64,000 nt of DNA. Source: Shewanella sp. NFH-SH190041 (GTDB lineage: Bacteria > Pseudomonadota > Gammaproteobacteria > Enterobacterales > Shewanellaceae). The position numbers and the translations under genes are program-made. The notes beneath the pieces were generated by a model. The model was not told where the DNA came from and did not search any database. It was given only the letters and a program-made list of their open reading frames with translations. Positions 18,421-28,136 of the stretch are shown piece by piece (positions within the stretch are counted from its first letter, which is position 1; each line of letters starts with the position of its first letter). The DNA lies in NCBI RefSeq assembly GCF_024363255.1, contig NZ_AP026070.1:1116001-1180000 (forward strand), given 5' to 3'.

Positions 18421-19845
18421 ATGAGTAAAGAAATATATCTGGAACTGTCAGAAGATAATGGCAGCAGCCACAAGTTTTATAAAATTCTGATCAGTGACTG
18501 TGATGTGACAATTGAATATGGCCGTATTGGTAACCCGGGCCGCAGTAGCACTAAAACATTTTCCACTCTTAATGAAGCTGAAATTTATGCCAATAAACAG
18601 GCCAATGCCAAAAAGCGTAAAGGCTATGAAGATGCGGTGCAAGGGCAGCGTGCTGCTAGACCAATTCGCGCGGTAGCTCAACGACCTACCCAAAGCGCTG
18701 CCACATCAGGTCGCCGCACTAAGCCAAAACAATCTGCCCCTGTCATTGCCCAATATCATACTGAGATTACTGCATTTGGTATTTTTGTCGATCAGCAGCA
18801 CATCTATATTGGTGATGAAACTGGACGGGTGAGTGTGCTGGATCATGATTATCACTTACTGCGGGAATATCAACTGCCTTCTGGGACCAAGTGTATTGTG
18901 GCGGATGGTGCGAACGTGTTTGCTGGTACCAATCAGGGTCAGGTATATGAAATTACAGGTAAAATAGCTCGATTAGCCTATGACTGCCCCGGTAATGCGG
19001 CTATCTATTGGATGGATTTGTGTGATGGGGTACTGGCGGTATCTGATAATGAAGGTGGCCTGTTTGTCTATGACTATGAAGGGGAGCCACTGTTTCATAA
19101 ATCCACTAACAATGGCAGTGCGTGGCTGGTGCGGGTGGATGAGAGCAGTATCTATCACGGTGGTCAGCATCTGGCGCGTTATGCGATGGATGGCTCTCAA
19201 CTGTGGCAGAGCGATATTCGCGGCATTCTATTTGGCTATCAGACCGAAACCTGTATTTATGCGGCCGCTCGCGGGCATGTGGCCATGGTGGATAAAGTAC
19301 ATGGCTCTGTTGTGCGTAAATACCCAGTAGATTGGGCACCGAGCAACTGTACCAGCCAAGATGGTATGCAGGTGTTTGCTCAAGAAAACCGTAATCTGGT
19401 GGCGTGGAAAAAATCGGGCGAAAAACTGTTTGAATTGGCATCACCAAACTCTGGTATGAGTATGCAGTATTTTGCGGAAAAACTGTTTGTGGTGGGAAAT
19501 ACCGGTCTGGCTGTGGTGGATGTCAGTGAGGCCAGTATCGCGGCAGCCCAAGATAACCAGTTACCTGAGGTAAAAACCTTCCGCGCATCAAGGCAGGCTT
19601 TGCCCGAGGTGGACAGTACCGCGTTGGAACTTGCCGCCGGTTCTGAGCAAGGCATAGAGTTAGTCTGTATTCGGGACGGTAGCCATTTGCGGGTGAGGGT
19701 CGTGACCCCGGGTTATGATCACGCAATGAATTGCCAATTCCCGAAAAACTTGCGGGTAGAGGGACGACGTTTCTTGGCCGAGCGGGTTGAGCTGAGCCGA
19801 AGTGGCACTTTCTATCGTATTAGCGGCAATATTTTTGCCCTGTAA
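18421..19845 (+). CDS. WGR domain protein with beta-propeller
   Basis: 474 residues, cytoplasmic. Residues about 1-85 are a WGR domain: the strand IYLELSEDNGSSHKFYKILI, then EYGRIGNPGRSSTKTF carrying the W/YGRIG signature and the loop before a helix with Lys-rich sequence. A basic Pro/Gln-rich linker (about 85-115) joins a repeat region that looks like a seven-blade propeller of PQQ/WD type (IFVDQQHIYIGDETGRVSVLD, ANVFAGTNQGQVYEITG, GVLAVSDNEGGLFVYDYEG and others). WGR domains occur in PARP and in MolR-type proteins, where they can bind nucleic acid ends. Function here unknown. The 186 bases before it are very AT-rich. Confidence 0.75.
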   Translation: MSKEIYLELSEDNGSSHKFYKILISDCDVTIEYGRIGNPGRSSTKTFSTLNEAEIYANKQANAKKRKGYEDAVQGQRAARPIRAVAQRPTQSAATSGRRTKPKQSAPVIAQYHTEITAFGIFVDQQHIYIGDETGRVSVLDHDYHLLREYQLPSGTKCIVADGANVFAGTNQGQVYEITGKIARLAYDCPGNAAIYWMDLCDGVLAVSDNEGGLFVYDYEGEPLFHKSTNNGSAWLVRVDESSIYHGGQHLARYAMDGSQLWQSDIRGILFGYQTETCIYAAARGHVAMVDKVHGSVVRKYPVDWAPSNCTSQDGMQVFAQENRNLVAWKKSGEKLFELASPNSGMSMQYFAEKLFVVGNTGLAVVDVSEASIAAAQDNQLPEVKTFRASRQALPEVDSTALELAAGSEQGIELVCIRDGSHLRVRVVTPGYDHAMNCQFPKNLRVEGRRFLAERVELSRSGTFYRISGNIFAL

Positions 19846-20280
19846 GCTGTACTTGGATGGCAGTCGGCAACATGTCGGTTGCCTTAATCATCCCTTGAAC
19901 GTGAATCAGTCGTTTTACGTCTAAGTTGGAACTTGTTTTTGCCGGAACAATCTACACTGATATTTGACTAGGGTTGTTGATCTTGTCAGTTTGTTTTTGC
20001 AGCAATTTGAGTTGTTTTTATACAAGGCAGAGGCTTTGATATGTAGTTGTGCTACTTGATAAGCCGATATCGCAGTAGAAAGACATCTCAAACGCTGCCC
20101 GAAGGGTTCGGCTAAAAGCGTTTTTTGCTTAGCATGCTATACGGTAAACCACTTACCGCGATTAACACGCTTTATCTCGAACAAAATTTAACTATGAAAA
20201 GTCAACAGACCCTAGCTTCATGAAAACCTGACCGTTATTGTTTATGAAGCGGCCCCAGTTCTGTATAGGATCCCCTCATT
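19846..20280. other. Intergenic region containing a MITE-like element
   Basis: There are 435 bases with no gene. Most of it is the element described at 19971-20212. A TTG start and an AGGA ribosome site for the next gene follow at its right side. Confidence 0.6.
19971..20212. mobile_element. MITE-like non-coding element with TA target duplication
   Basis: A 242-bp element has imperfect terminal inverted repeats: left GGGTTGTTGATCTTG, right (reverse complement) GGGTCTGTTGACTTT, aligning with one gap. It is flanked on both sides by TA, within CTA-element-TAG, which fits insertion at CTAG with a TA duplication, as in IS630/Tc1-like transposons. Inside is a palindromic segment (AAACGCT/AAGCGTTT around 20090-20126) and no open frame. 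It looks like a non-autonomous element moved in trans. Only one copy is in this window. Confidence 0.65.
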
Positions 20281-21777
20281 TTGTCCAGCGTTGAATTGAA
20301 ACAGGAAGAAGCCCTGTCCATCAAAGTTACTCATCTTATCCGCTCCGGCACAGATTGCCGGGTCGATCTGTATTTTTCTCTGCCAAATGAACTTGGGATC
20401 AATCCTAAAAGTTTTGATGAACAGGAGTATTTTCACAGTGGGATCACCGGTCGCCGCTCTTATTATTCAGGTGGGCTGCATGTTCCCTTGGTTCAAGGGC
20501 GCTTTGTTAGCCTGAATAAACGCACTATTGAGGAGTTTCGGTTGTATTTGAACCTCTTTGCTTATCAGTTTGCGGTCGCGGTGGAAAATGATGCCAAGGA
20601 GCTTAAACATCTGACTGATGCTGAGACTTTTTATCCTTCGGTGATGGAATTGGCACGGCAAACGGAGCAGACTCTAAAGCGTTTTCGCCGTAATGAGCCG
20701 GCGGATGAAAAGTGGAAGTCCTATTTTGAAAATGCCGATAACTATCTGTCTTGGTTCTGTGAGCAACAGCTCCTTAAGTTGATGTCCAGTCGCCCCCGCT
20801 CCAGTGGTTACGGAGAGATGCGCGATGCGATTTTTCAGCTGTGTCGCAATGAAGCCCAATATCGAGCTGACCGGCATTATAACTCTAATGGGACAGTGCA
20901 AGATGCTAACCGTATTTCTAATAAGATGTTACTACTACGCCGTTTAATCCAACGCGGGGTGGTATTAAAAGAAGAGCAGAAAAGCTTAGGTACAGGGTTA
21001 AAAAAAGCTACTACAGGATTGGCAACCGGATTGGTGATGTTGGTGGTTTCAGCGTTAATTCTGAAGGCGCGGGGTTTTCTCAGCGGGCTGACAATTGCCA
21101 TGTTGTTTTCCATTGCGGTGATTTATGCTTTTCGGGAAATTTTTAAAGATGATATCCGCAATGCCATGTGGCGAAGATTGCAGCGTGGGCGGCCCAAATG
21201 GAGCCGGTTGCTGCGGGATACGACCAGTGGACAAGTTATTGGTAAACAATTAGTTTGGCTGGATTTTATGCGTAAGCAGGATTTACCTGCTGCGGTTGAT
21301 AGCATTTTGAAAAGTCGCCATCGGCAGAATAAAGTGGATGCGGAAATTCTGCACTATGGTGTCAGTACCCGGGCTTTTAAAGAGGGATTTTTAGCGGGTT
21401 ACGATATTTTGCAGGAGCAAGTCAGTTTTTCTTTAGTGCCTTTTGCTCGTTATCTGGAACGTGGTAAAGCTAAGGTATATCAAGAAAAAGACAGTAAGGT
21501 CAGTTATGAGTCGGTGGAGCGGCGTTATCAGGTTAATGTTGTGATTGCAGTGCGTAAGGGGCGAACTGCAGCAAAATACGCCAGATACAAAATTATTATG
21601 AACCGGTCCAACATTGTTGAGATCACCCGCAGTGGCGTGCCGGATGATATTCCAGCATTGGATTATCCGCCGGTTGCCGCCAGTCTTAATCCTGGTTCCT
21701 TATCTGCTGAGCGGGTTGCTGCAGAAGACAGTGATAAGGAAAAGGTGGCGCCAATGATTGACCATCCACAGCCATAG
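20281..21777 (+). CDS. Unknown protein with central membrane hairpin
   Basis: 498 residues from a TTG start at 20281 with AGGA about ten bases before. I do not recognise a family. The N-terminal 240 residues are soluble, charged and helical; a central pair of membrane segments (GLATGLVMLVVSALIL and FLSGLTIAMLFSIAVIYAF, about 243-285) is followed by a conserved-looking basic stretch (FKDDIRNAMWRRLQRGRPKWSRLLRD), a second soluble domain and an acidic tail. Both large domains would face the cytoplasm. It lies 68 bp after the MITE-like element, so its promoter may have been affected by that insertion. Confidence 0.75.
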   Translation: MSSVELKQEEALSIKVTHLIRSGTDCRVDLYFSLPNELGINPKSFDEQEYFHSGITGRRSYYSGGLHVPLVQGRFVSLNKRTIEEFRLYLNLFAYQFAVAVENDAKELKHLTDAETFYPSVMELARQTEQTLKRFRRNEPADEKWKSYFENADNYLSWFCEQQLLKLMSSRPRSSGYGEMRDAIFQLCRNEAQYRADRHYNSNGTVQDANRISNKMLLLRRLIQRGVVLKEEQKSLGTGLKKATTGLATGLVMLVVSALILKARGFLSGLTIAMLFSIAVIYAFREIFKDDIRNAMWRRLQRGRPKWSRLLRDTTSGQVIGKQLVWLDFMRKQDLPAAVDSILKSRHRQNKVDAEILHYGVSTRAFKEGFLAGYDILQEQVSFSLVPFARYLERGKAKVYQEKDSKVSYESVERRYQVNVVIAVRKGRTAAKYARYKIIMNRSNIVEITRSGVPDDIPALDYPPVAASLNPGSLSAERVAAEDSDKEKVAPMIDHPQP

Positions 21778-21793
21778 CGTAATTCCCGCCTCC

Positions 21794-24028
21794 TCACCCA
21801 GCATGCATATCTGGCCGGGTATAGGCCTGGCAGATATTTTGCTCTTTACTCTGCCTGGCGCGTCTAAGCGCCACCTCTGCATGGCGCAGTAACTGCTCTA
21901 GTGACTGTTGAGGCCGATTGGCCGCAATACCGATGCAGACCCCTTCAGCGAGCCCTTTATCCGTTAATCTATCTAATATTTCTCGCGCATAGTCATGGGC
22001 TTTGGCTGCAGCTGTGTCTGGCATAACGGCGATCAGTTTGCCGATTTGCCAACGTGAAAGTTGCACATGGCGCGGCAGTTCCCGCAGTAGTTGAATTTCG
22101 ACCTGCTGTTGTTGCTGCTCCAACTTATCGATGTCACTGAGATGGCTGAGCATGCCTGCTGGAGAGATATCCAGTAGCAGTAAACAGGCTCTATTCCGTT
22201 GCGCCACTGACAGGGCGTTGAAATAGTGTTCCAGATTGGTCAGATCCAGCAATACCGTACTGCGATGGGGTTGCTCTCCCGTATGGTTGATTAACGCGCG
22301 AGGGCTGGCCTGACATAATCGGCAGCAAACATATTCAAGTTCCCCTTCAGGCGTGAAGGTCGTTGTCATATTGGCTTGTAAGCCATGGCTGTCCTGCCCA
22401 AGGTGGCTCAGATTGACTTGCCCTTGCCAGTGTCCCTGACTGTTTAGTTGCTCGCAGATACGTTGCCATTGCCCGTGAGAATTATCCAGCAAGTCAGCTA
22501 ATGGGGTGCCAGAAATGGCCTCTAGCTGCAGCAATTGTTGGAACTGACGGTTGAATTTGATAATGCGACTGTCGGCCGTGGTCAATGCTATGGCCTGATC
22601 TGTTTCTGCGAGTAGGCGGTAAAGGTTAGCTTCATTTCTGGTTTGAGTGAGCTCAGTGATATTGTCGATATTAATTAATAGGTAATGGCTGCGTTGATCC
22701 GGTAGCAATAATTTACGAATACGGATTCTGATGGTACCATCTTGCTGACTAAGCTCAATTTCGCCCTGCCAGTACCCGGTAGCATCCAGCAGGGAGGCAA
22801 TATCGGAATATCTACGATGTTCCAGTTGCAATGCCCATTGTAAACTGCGGTCTTCCAAGTCATTTTCACTCAGGTGTAGCGCTTGGGCTGCAGCCTGATT
22901 GGCGCGAATAATCCGGCCCGTGTCACCGGTTATCATCCACCCAGCATCAGTATTGAATAACCCCTGACTTAACTCGATACTCAACTGTCGTGAGCGTTGC
23001 TCCAGTCGATATAAATGGCTGAGGACAATTGCAATTCCCGCAAGTAGTGTTATTAAGAGCGCCCCGGTGATCAGGATTTGCCGCCAATGAGTAAAGCGGG
23101 CGCTGATATCCTGATTGGCAATATAACTGAGCAGATAATATTCCCGCTTCGTTTCATACTGGGTGGCCAGCTCGACTTTCAAGTAAACATAGGTGGCATG
23201 TTCATCATGGTATTGGCCAAAATGACTCTGACTCATTTTTTGCCATAGTGTTGGGTGGGTTTGGCCGATGGATTCGCCGTGGCTGTCGGGTAAATGTAAC
23301 AATGTATCTGATACGTTGCCCTCATACAGCAAGCCTTGCGAGCCCAGCACAATTAACGGGTTATTGATGCCAGTAAATGCCGGTGTGATACTGGCTATGC
23401 TACGGCTGATGGAGTTGTAAGTGACCAGATAGCCATTGATCCCCTGGTGACTGTTATCCAGCCAAGCCAGCTGGTACATGTAAGGTTCTAACTTACCATT
23501 TATGGTGATAAATTCGATGGGTGAGGTATAGATCTCCCCTTGTCCCATGGTGCGATTATTGCCAAGTAATGAGGCGGGCAAGCGACTGGTACCGAAAATA
23601 TCACTGGTGGCAAATACCAGTTTGCCCTCCGGGTTATACAGGGCGATACCGATAAGATCTGTCATATTTTGTTCTAAATTGTGCCAGTGATCTTGCACCA
23701 GTTGTTGGGTAGCCGCATTGGGACGGGCTAAGTATTGCCGTAATAGTTCACCTCGGGCAAAGGTGCGGGTACGGAATTTAGCAAAGGTCACTTTGTCTGT
23801 TAACAGGGTACCCAGGGTCTGCAGTTCACCATATCGTTGCGTTGCCCATTCCTGCTGTAACCGCTGCTCACCTATGGTCAGGACGATGTTGGTCAGGAGC
23901 ACTGCAGCCAGTAGCAGCATGCCTAATTGACTGCTGATCCCCAACAGTCGCTGGCGGGACCAGTGGGTACCTTGTGCCGGGATCAGCAGGGGGTGATGTG
24001 GTGTATTTCCCAGAATTTTTTTCAGCAT
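21794..24028 (-). CDS. Membrane sensor with two PAS domains and a degenerate GGDEF domain
   Basis: 744 residues. Membrane segments at about 33-53 and 312-335 bracket a 260-residue periplasmic sensor of Cache type (ALYNPEGKLVFATSDIFG). Two PAS domains follow (about 355-455 and 470-580; WMITGDTGRIIRANQAAAQAL). The last 150 residues have the GGDEF-domain frame (ACLLLLDISPAG, then SIGIA-like CIGIAANRPQQSLEQLLRHAEVALRRARQSK), but the catalytic loop reads SRWQIGKLIAVMP, with no GGDEF and no metal Asp. Diguanylate cyclase activity is therefore unlikely. It may be a receptor or a signalling partner. It converges on the unknown gene at 20281. Confidence 0.85.
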   Translation of the reverse strand: MLKKILGNTPHHPLLIPAQGTHWSRQRLLGISSQLGMLLLAAVLLTNIVLTIGEQRLQQEWATQRYGELQTLGTLLTDKVTFAKFRTRTFARGELLRQYLARPNAATQQLVQDHWHNLEQNMTDLIGIALYNPEGKLVFATSDIFGTSRLPASLLGNNRTMGQGEIYTSPIEFITINGKLEPYMYQLAWLDNSHQGINGYLVTYNSISRSIASITPAFTGINNPLIVLGSQGLLYEGNVSDTLLHLPDSHGESIGQTHPTLWQKMSQSHFGQYHDEHATYVYLKVELATQYETKREYYLLSYIANQDISARFTHWRQILITGALLITLLAGIAIVLSHLYRLEQRSRQLSIELSQGLFNTDAGWMITGDTGRIIRANQAAAQALHLSENDLEDRSLQWALQLEHRRYSDIASLLDATGYWQGEIELSQQDGTIRIRIRKLLLPDQRSHYLLINIDNITELTQTRNEANLYRLLAETDQAIALTTADSRIIKFNRQFQQLLQLEAISGTPLADLLDNSHGQWQRICEQLNSQGHWQGQVNLSHLGQDSHGLQANMTTTFTPEGELEYVCCRLCQASPRALINHTGEQPHRSTVLLDLTNLEHYFNALSVAQRNRACLLLLDISPAGMLSHLSDIDKLEQQQQQVEIQLLRELPRHVQLSRWQIGKLIAVMPDTAAAKAHDYAREILDRLTDKGLAEGVCIGIAANRPQQSLEQLLRHAEVALRRARQSKEQNICQAYTRPDMHAG

Positions 24029-24143
24029 TTTTTGTTATAACAGCAGGGGATTGACAGCATGTTAACACGAAATAATTTACTGTCAGCAGTCTGTTACAAC
24101 AATTCACTACCGATCACGATATTATCCGGTAGCCGGCGATGTA

Positions 24144-24746
24144 TCAGGCCAGTGTACCTAAGCTCCGGAGTTTGAAACGACAGCCCGACTGTTCGACGAT
24201 GTTGCGACAGGCAGCAATATCAACGCCATCTAGACCATCAATCGCGGAGACATATACCTGATTGATATAAAATGGCGCCTGACGGATAAAGTCATTCACC
24301 GCTTGCCAGGAATCTCTCAATCTTGGCTGGCAATGGCGTCGATATAACGTTTCTGTGTGGGCATTAAGTGAGACAGATAGACTGTCTACAGACTGACTTA
24401 ATAGGGGCAGAATATTGCGGCGATGAAATAGATTGCCTAACCCATCGGTATTGACCCTCACTCTTCCGCCCCGGCGTTTGATCTCTGCGGCAACGGTTAG
24501 CAAGGTAGGTAAATTGAGTGTGGGTTCACCATAGCCACAAAAAACGTATTCCTTAAATGCAGTGACATCACCAAGTAGTGGGATCAACATTTCAGCATCG
24601 GGTTGCTGGTGAAGTGCCAGTTGATAGTACCGGATTGCTGTGGAGCCTGATTGTTTGGGGCAGAATTGACAGCGCAGGGTACAACGGCCAGTAATGTTTA
24701 AGTAACGGTTTTGACCAATATCATAAACCAGTGTATCAGGGGTCAT
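24144..24746 (-). CDS. TatD-linked radical SAM protein
   Basis: 200 residues, a small radical SAM protein. The CX3CX2C cluster motif is CTLRCQFC at about 22-29, followed by CGYGEPTLN (SAM-binding GEP), RVRVNTDGLGNLFHRRNILP and SVSLNAHTETLYRRHCQP, which match the TatD-associated radical SAM family as I know it. In many genomes members sit beside, or fused to, a TatD nuclease; no tatD is visible here. The substrate is unknown. It is short but seems complete, with an end that lacks a C-terminal auxiliary domain. Confidence 0.85.
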   Translation of the reverse strand: MTPDTLVYDIGQNRYLNITGRCTLRCQFCPKQSGSTAIRYYQLALHQQPDAEMLIPLLGDVTAFKEYVFCGYGEPTLNLPTLLTVAAEIKRRGGRVRVNTDGLGNLFHRRNILPLLSQSVDSLSVSLNAHTETLYRRHCQPRLRDSWQAVNDFIRQAPFYINQVYVSAIDGLDGVDIAACRNIVEQSGCRFKLRSLGTLA

Positions 24747-24899
24747 CGGTAAAGCCTGTTAAGCGATTATTGTTATATTTCTGCAGTGTAAACGCTTGTT
24801 ATTTATGCTGCCGGTGGACAGATCGCAAAATGGGTTAATTTATCAGCAATATCAGCAAGTTTAGAAAAACCCCTGATTATTCAGTGGATGAATCATACA

Positions 24900-24927
24900 A
24901 ACAGGCCGGGTTGTCGCCCGGCCTGTT
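24900..24927 (-). terminator. Terminator after the RND operon
   Basis: An ACAGGCCGGG/CCCGGCCTGT 10-bp stem lies 49 bp past the stop of the RND gene. On the minus strand TTTGTATG follows, so it is a moderate terminator. Confidence 0.7.
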
Positions 24928-24975
24928 GATAGATTTACCATGTGTTGCTTTGCTTTTTTAGTCTCGCAGAGTAAT

Positions 24976-27900
24976 TCAACTACGATGCGGCGTAGTATCA
25001 GATACCTGCTGTTGACGACCATGCCAATACCAGTGCCAAACTTTGCTGCCGGTGCGGCGGATATCTTCCAGTACGAGATACAGTACCGGTACCAGAATCA
25101 AAGTCACCAGAGTTGAGAACAGAATGCCGAAGGCCAGTGAGGTGGCCATTGGGATCACAATTTGTGCCTGCAGGCTTTTCTCCATAATGATGGGAATGAG
25201 GCCAGCAAAGGTGGTCATGGAGGTGAGAATAATGGCTCTGAATCTGTGACAGCCTGCCTCAATGACCGCGTCAGCGGTTTTCTGTCCTTCCTGTCGCGCA
25301 CGATTCACAAAATCGACCAAGATCAGCGAGTCATTCACAACGACCCCGGCCAGCGCGACAATGCCGCACAGACTGAGCACATTCAGTGACAGCCCGAGAA
25401 TAAAGTGGCCAATCAATGCGCCAATCATGCCGAAGGGAATAATGGACATGATGATCAGCGGCTGACTATAGGATTTCAGTGGAATAGCCATGAGGGCGTA
25501 GATGGCAAACAGAGTAAAAATAAATCCCTGCATCAGGCTGAGCAGCGCGCTTTGCTCATCTTGGCTAGCACCATCCAGTTCAGTACTGATGGCCGGGAAC
25601 TGCTGTTTAAGCTGTGGCAAGTAAGCTTGCTGGATTTCCCGTACCACTTTTGCCGGTTCAGCTTTGTCTTTGTTTACCTCGGCAGTCACTGTAATGGCCC
25701 GTTGCCCGCCTACCCGGGTGATGGCTGAGTAGGAGTCTCCTAACTCAATATCGGCAACATTATGAAAAGGCAAAGCAATACCGGATGGGGTGCGGATCAT
25801 CATATTTTCCAGATGCCCTATGGTGCGGCGCTGCTCTAGCGGATAGCGCACCATCACTTTGATCTCTTCTTTGTTGCGCAGGATACGTTGGGCTTCATAG
25901 CCATAGAAACCGTAACGAACCTGTCGGGCTAAATCGGAGAGGGTCAGCCCCAGTGCCTCTGCTTCCGGGCGGATCTGTAGGCTGATCTCCTGGGTGCCGG
26001 AAGAGAAGTTATCGGCAATATCATATACCCCTTGGTAGCCGGCCAGTTTTTGCTTCAATGCATCGGCTGCTTGCTCCAGCGCAGCCAGATCATTTGATTG
26101 CAGGCGAAACGCTATATCACTGCCATTATCGCCGGTCGCGGCGTTCATATTGATGGCTTTGACGCCGGGTAACGGCGGCAGTTCCGCGCGCCAAGCATCA
26201 GCGATCGCGACACCATCAATTTCACGCTCTTCACCTTTGGACAGCTCGGCAAAAATAAAGGCCTCGGTTTGGGAGCTCATATTAATAAAGCTGTGTTTTA
26301 CCATGGGCTCACCATATTCATCGGCCATGGCCTCATTCATGCGGTATAGCGCATCTTCAATGCCTTGTATGGTGCTGAGGGTATTGAGCTCTGAGCTACC
26401 CGGCTCCATCTCCAGTTGTACCTGAATAAAATCTGATGGCAGATCGGGGAAAAATACCCAGCGCACTTTGCCGCTTAGTACTAAGGCAAAGGAGAGAATT
26501 AATACCCCGATAAAGGTGGCTAGCACGTTATAGCGCTGGCGCAGGGCAAACTGTAAAAAGCGGCGATAATCTTGCTGGATAAAACGCTGTACAGCGGCAT
26601 TGAATTTGTCTTTGCGACGGCCAAGCCAGTTTCGTGGCGCGCCCGTTGGACGCATTTTCATATGGGCCAAGTGGGCGGGCAGGATCAGTTTGGACTCGAC
26701 CAGAGAAAACAGCAGACACAACACCACCACAGCCCCAATGGATTGCCAGATAATCCCTTGGGGGCCGGAAACCATCAGCATGGGCATAAAGGCTGCAACC
26801 GTGGTTAACACCCCAAAGGTGGCGGGCATGGCCACTTTTTTTGCCCCGCGGATAACATTGTCCAGCGAATGGCCTTTGCGCTCCATTTCACTGTAGGCAC
26901 TTTCGCCGATCACAATGGCATCATCCACCACAATGCCGAGTACTAAGATAAAGGCAAATAACGTCAATAGGTTGATAGTGAGCCCTATGGGCTCCAACGG
27001 CATTACCAAAAGCGTGCCAAGGAAACAGACGGGCAGTCCCATCATGACCCAGAAGGCTAATTTGAGGTTCAGAAATAGCGCCAGAATAAAAAATACCAGC
27101 ATGGCCCCAGTAAACATATTGGACAGCATCATATTGAGCCGACCTTCCAAGTAGTGGGTCATATCGCCCCAGCTATCGAGTTTGACCGAGTCAGGCAATG
27201 TCAGGCTGCGTTTGGCGACGTATTCTTTCACTTGGGATGAAATCGCCAGGGCGTTTTGATCATCTACGCTTTTAATTTCAATAATGGCGGCGGGCTTGCC
27301 ATTAAAGCGGGTATATTCCAGCCGCTCTTCAAATCCATCTTTAATAACGGCAACTTGAGGCAGCATAATCCGGCTGCCATCGGGACGGGTGCTGACAACA
27401 ATATTGGCAAAGTCATCCCCGGTGTAGGCCTGCCCTTTGGTGCGTAGCAGAATATCACCGTCTCTGGCACGAATAGCCCCTCCGGGAAGATCCAGTGACG
27501 ATGCCTGAACGGCTTGGGCAACTTGAGCAAAGGTGAGGCCATATTCCCGCAGTTTACTTTCCGATAGCTCAATGCCGATTTCATAATCCCGTACCCCGAC
27601 AACTTCTGCCCGGGTAATGGCGGGTAATTGGGTAATTTCATCACGGATGGTTTTGGCAAACTCTTTCATTTCCATCAGCGTCATATCGCCGTAAACCGAT
27701 AACCACAGTACGCTTTGCTGCGGTTTTATCTGATAAATATCCGGTTTTTCAATATTGGCGGGAAAGGTGGATATGGCATCTAGCCGCAGTTTTACTTCAT
27801 CAAGCACATCGAGCGGATCATAACTTTCATCCACTTCTATGGTGACATTGCCATAACCGTCGGAGGCCACAGAGGTCAGCTTGCTGATGCCATTGACATC

Positions 27901-28134
27901 CTCCACGGCCTCTTCAATTTTAATAGTGATGCCTTCTTCGATCTCTTGTGGTGCTGCACCGGGGTAAGCAACAGAAATGCGCAGTAAATTAAGCTCGAAG
28001 CGGGGAAAAATTTCCTTATTGATGGTTATGGCGCTAAATAGCCCACCAAGTAGCAGAATGATCATCAGCAGATTGGCCGCCACATTATTGCGGGCAAACC
28101 AGGCGATGATGCCTTTTTGGGTATCAAACTGCAT
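24976..28134 (-). CDS. RND efflux pump inner-membrane transporter (AcrB family)
   Basis: 1052 residues, a proton-driven exporter of the RND superfamily. The two-fold repeat is clear: TM1, a large periplasmic loop, TM2-6 with the proton-relay pair GIVVDDAIVIGESAYSEMERKG (about 405; DD in TM4), then TM7, a second loop and TM8-12 with GVVVNDSLILVDFVNRARQEG. It forms a trimer and works with the adaptor encoded 2 bp upstream in the same operon and with an outer-membrane channel (TolC type) encoded elsewhere. The substrate (drugs, detergents or lipids) cannot be read from sequence. No local regulator gene is seen. Confidence 0.95.
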   Translation of the reverse strand: MQFDTQKGIIAWFARNNVAANLLMIILLLGGLFSAITINKEIFPRFELNLLRISVAYPGAAPQEIEEGITIKIEEAVEDVNGISKLTSVASDGYGNVTIEVDESYDPLDVLDEVKLRLDAISTFPANIEKPDIYQIKPQQSVLWLSVYGDMTLMEMKEFAKTIRDEITQLPAITRAEVVGVRDYEIGIELSESKLREYGLTFAQVAQAVQASSLDLPGGAIRARDGDILLRTKGQAYTGDDFANIVVSTRPDGSRIMLPQVAVIKDGFEERLEYTRFNGKPAAIIEIKSVDDQNALAISSQVKEYVAKRSLTLPDSVKLDSWGDMTHYLEGRLNMMLSNMFTGAMLVFFILALFLNLKLAFWVMMGLPVCFLGTLLVMPLEPIGLTINLLTLFAFILVLGIVVDDAIVIGESAYSEMERKGHSLDNVIRGAKKVAMPATFGVLTTVAAFMPMLMVSGPQGIIWQSIGAVVVLCLLFSLVESKLILPAHLAHMKMRPTGAPRNWLGRRKDKFNAAVQRFIQQDYRRFLQFALRQRYNVLATFIGVLILSFALVLSGKVRWVFFPDLPSDFIQVQLEMEPGSSELNTLSTIQGIEDALYRMNEAMADEYGEPMVKHSFINMSSQTEAFIFAELSKGEEREIDGVAIADAWRAELPPLPGVKAINMNAATGDNGSDIAFRLQSNDLAALEQAADALKQKLAGYQGVYDIADNFSSGTQEISLQIRPEAEALGLTLSDLARQVRYGFYGYEAQRILRNKEEIKVMVRYPLEQRRTIGHLENMMIRTPSGIALPFHNVADIELGDSYSAITRVGGQRAITVTAEVNKDKAEPAKVVREIQQAYLPQLKQQFPAISTELDGASQDEQSALLSLMQGFIFTLFAIYALMAIPLKSYSQPLIIMSIIPFGMIGALIGHFILGLSLNVLSLCGIVALAGVVVNDSLILVDFVNRARQEGQKTADAVIEAGCHRFRAIILTSMTTFAGLIPIIMEKSLQAQIVIPMATSLAFGILFSTLVTLILVPVLYLVLEDIRRTGSKVWHWYWHGRQQQVSDTTPHRS

Positions 28135-28136
28135 GA

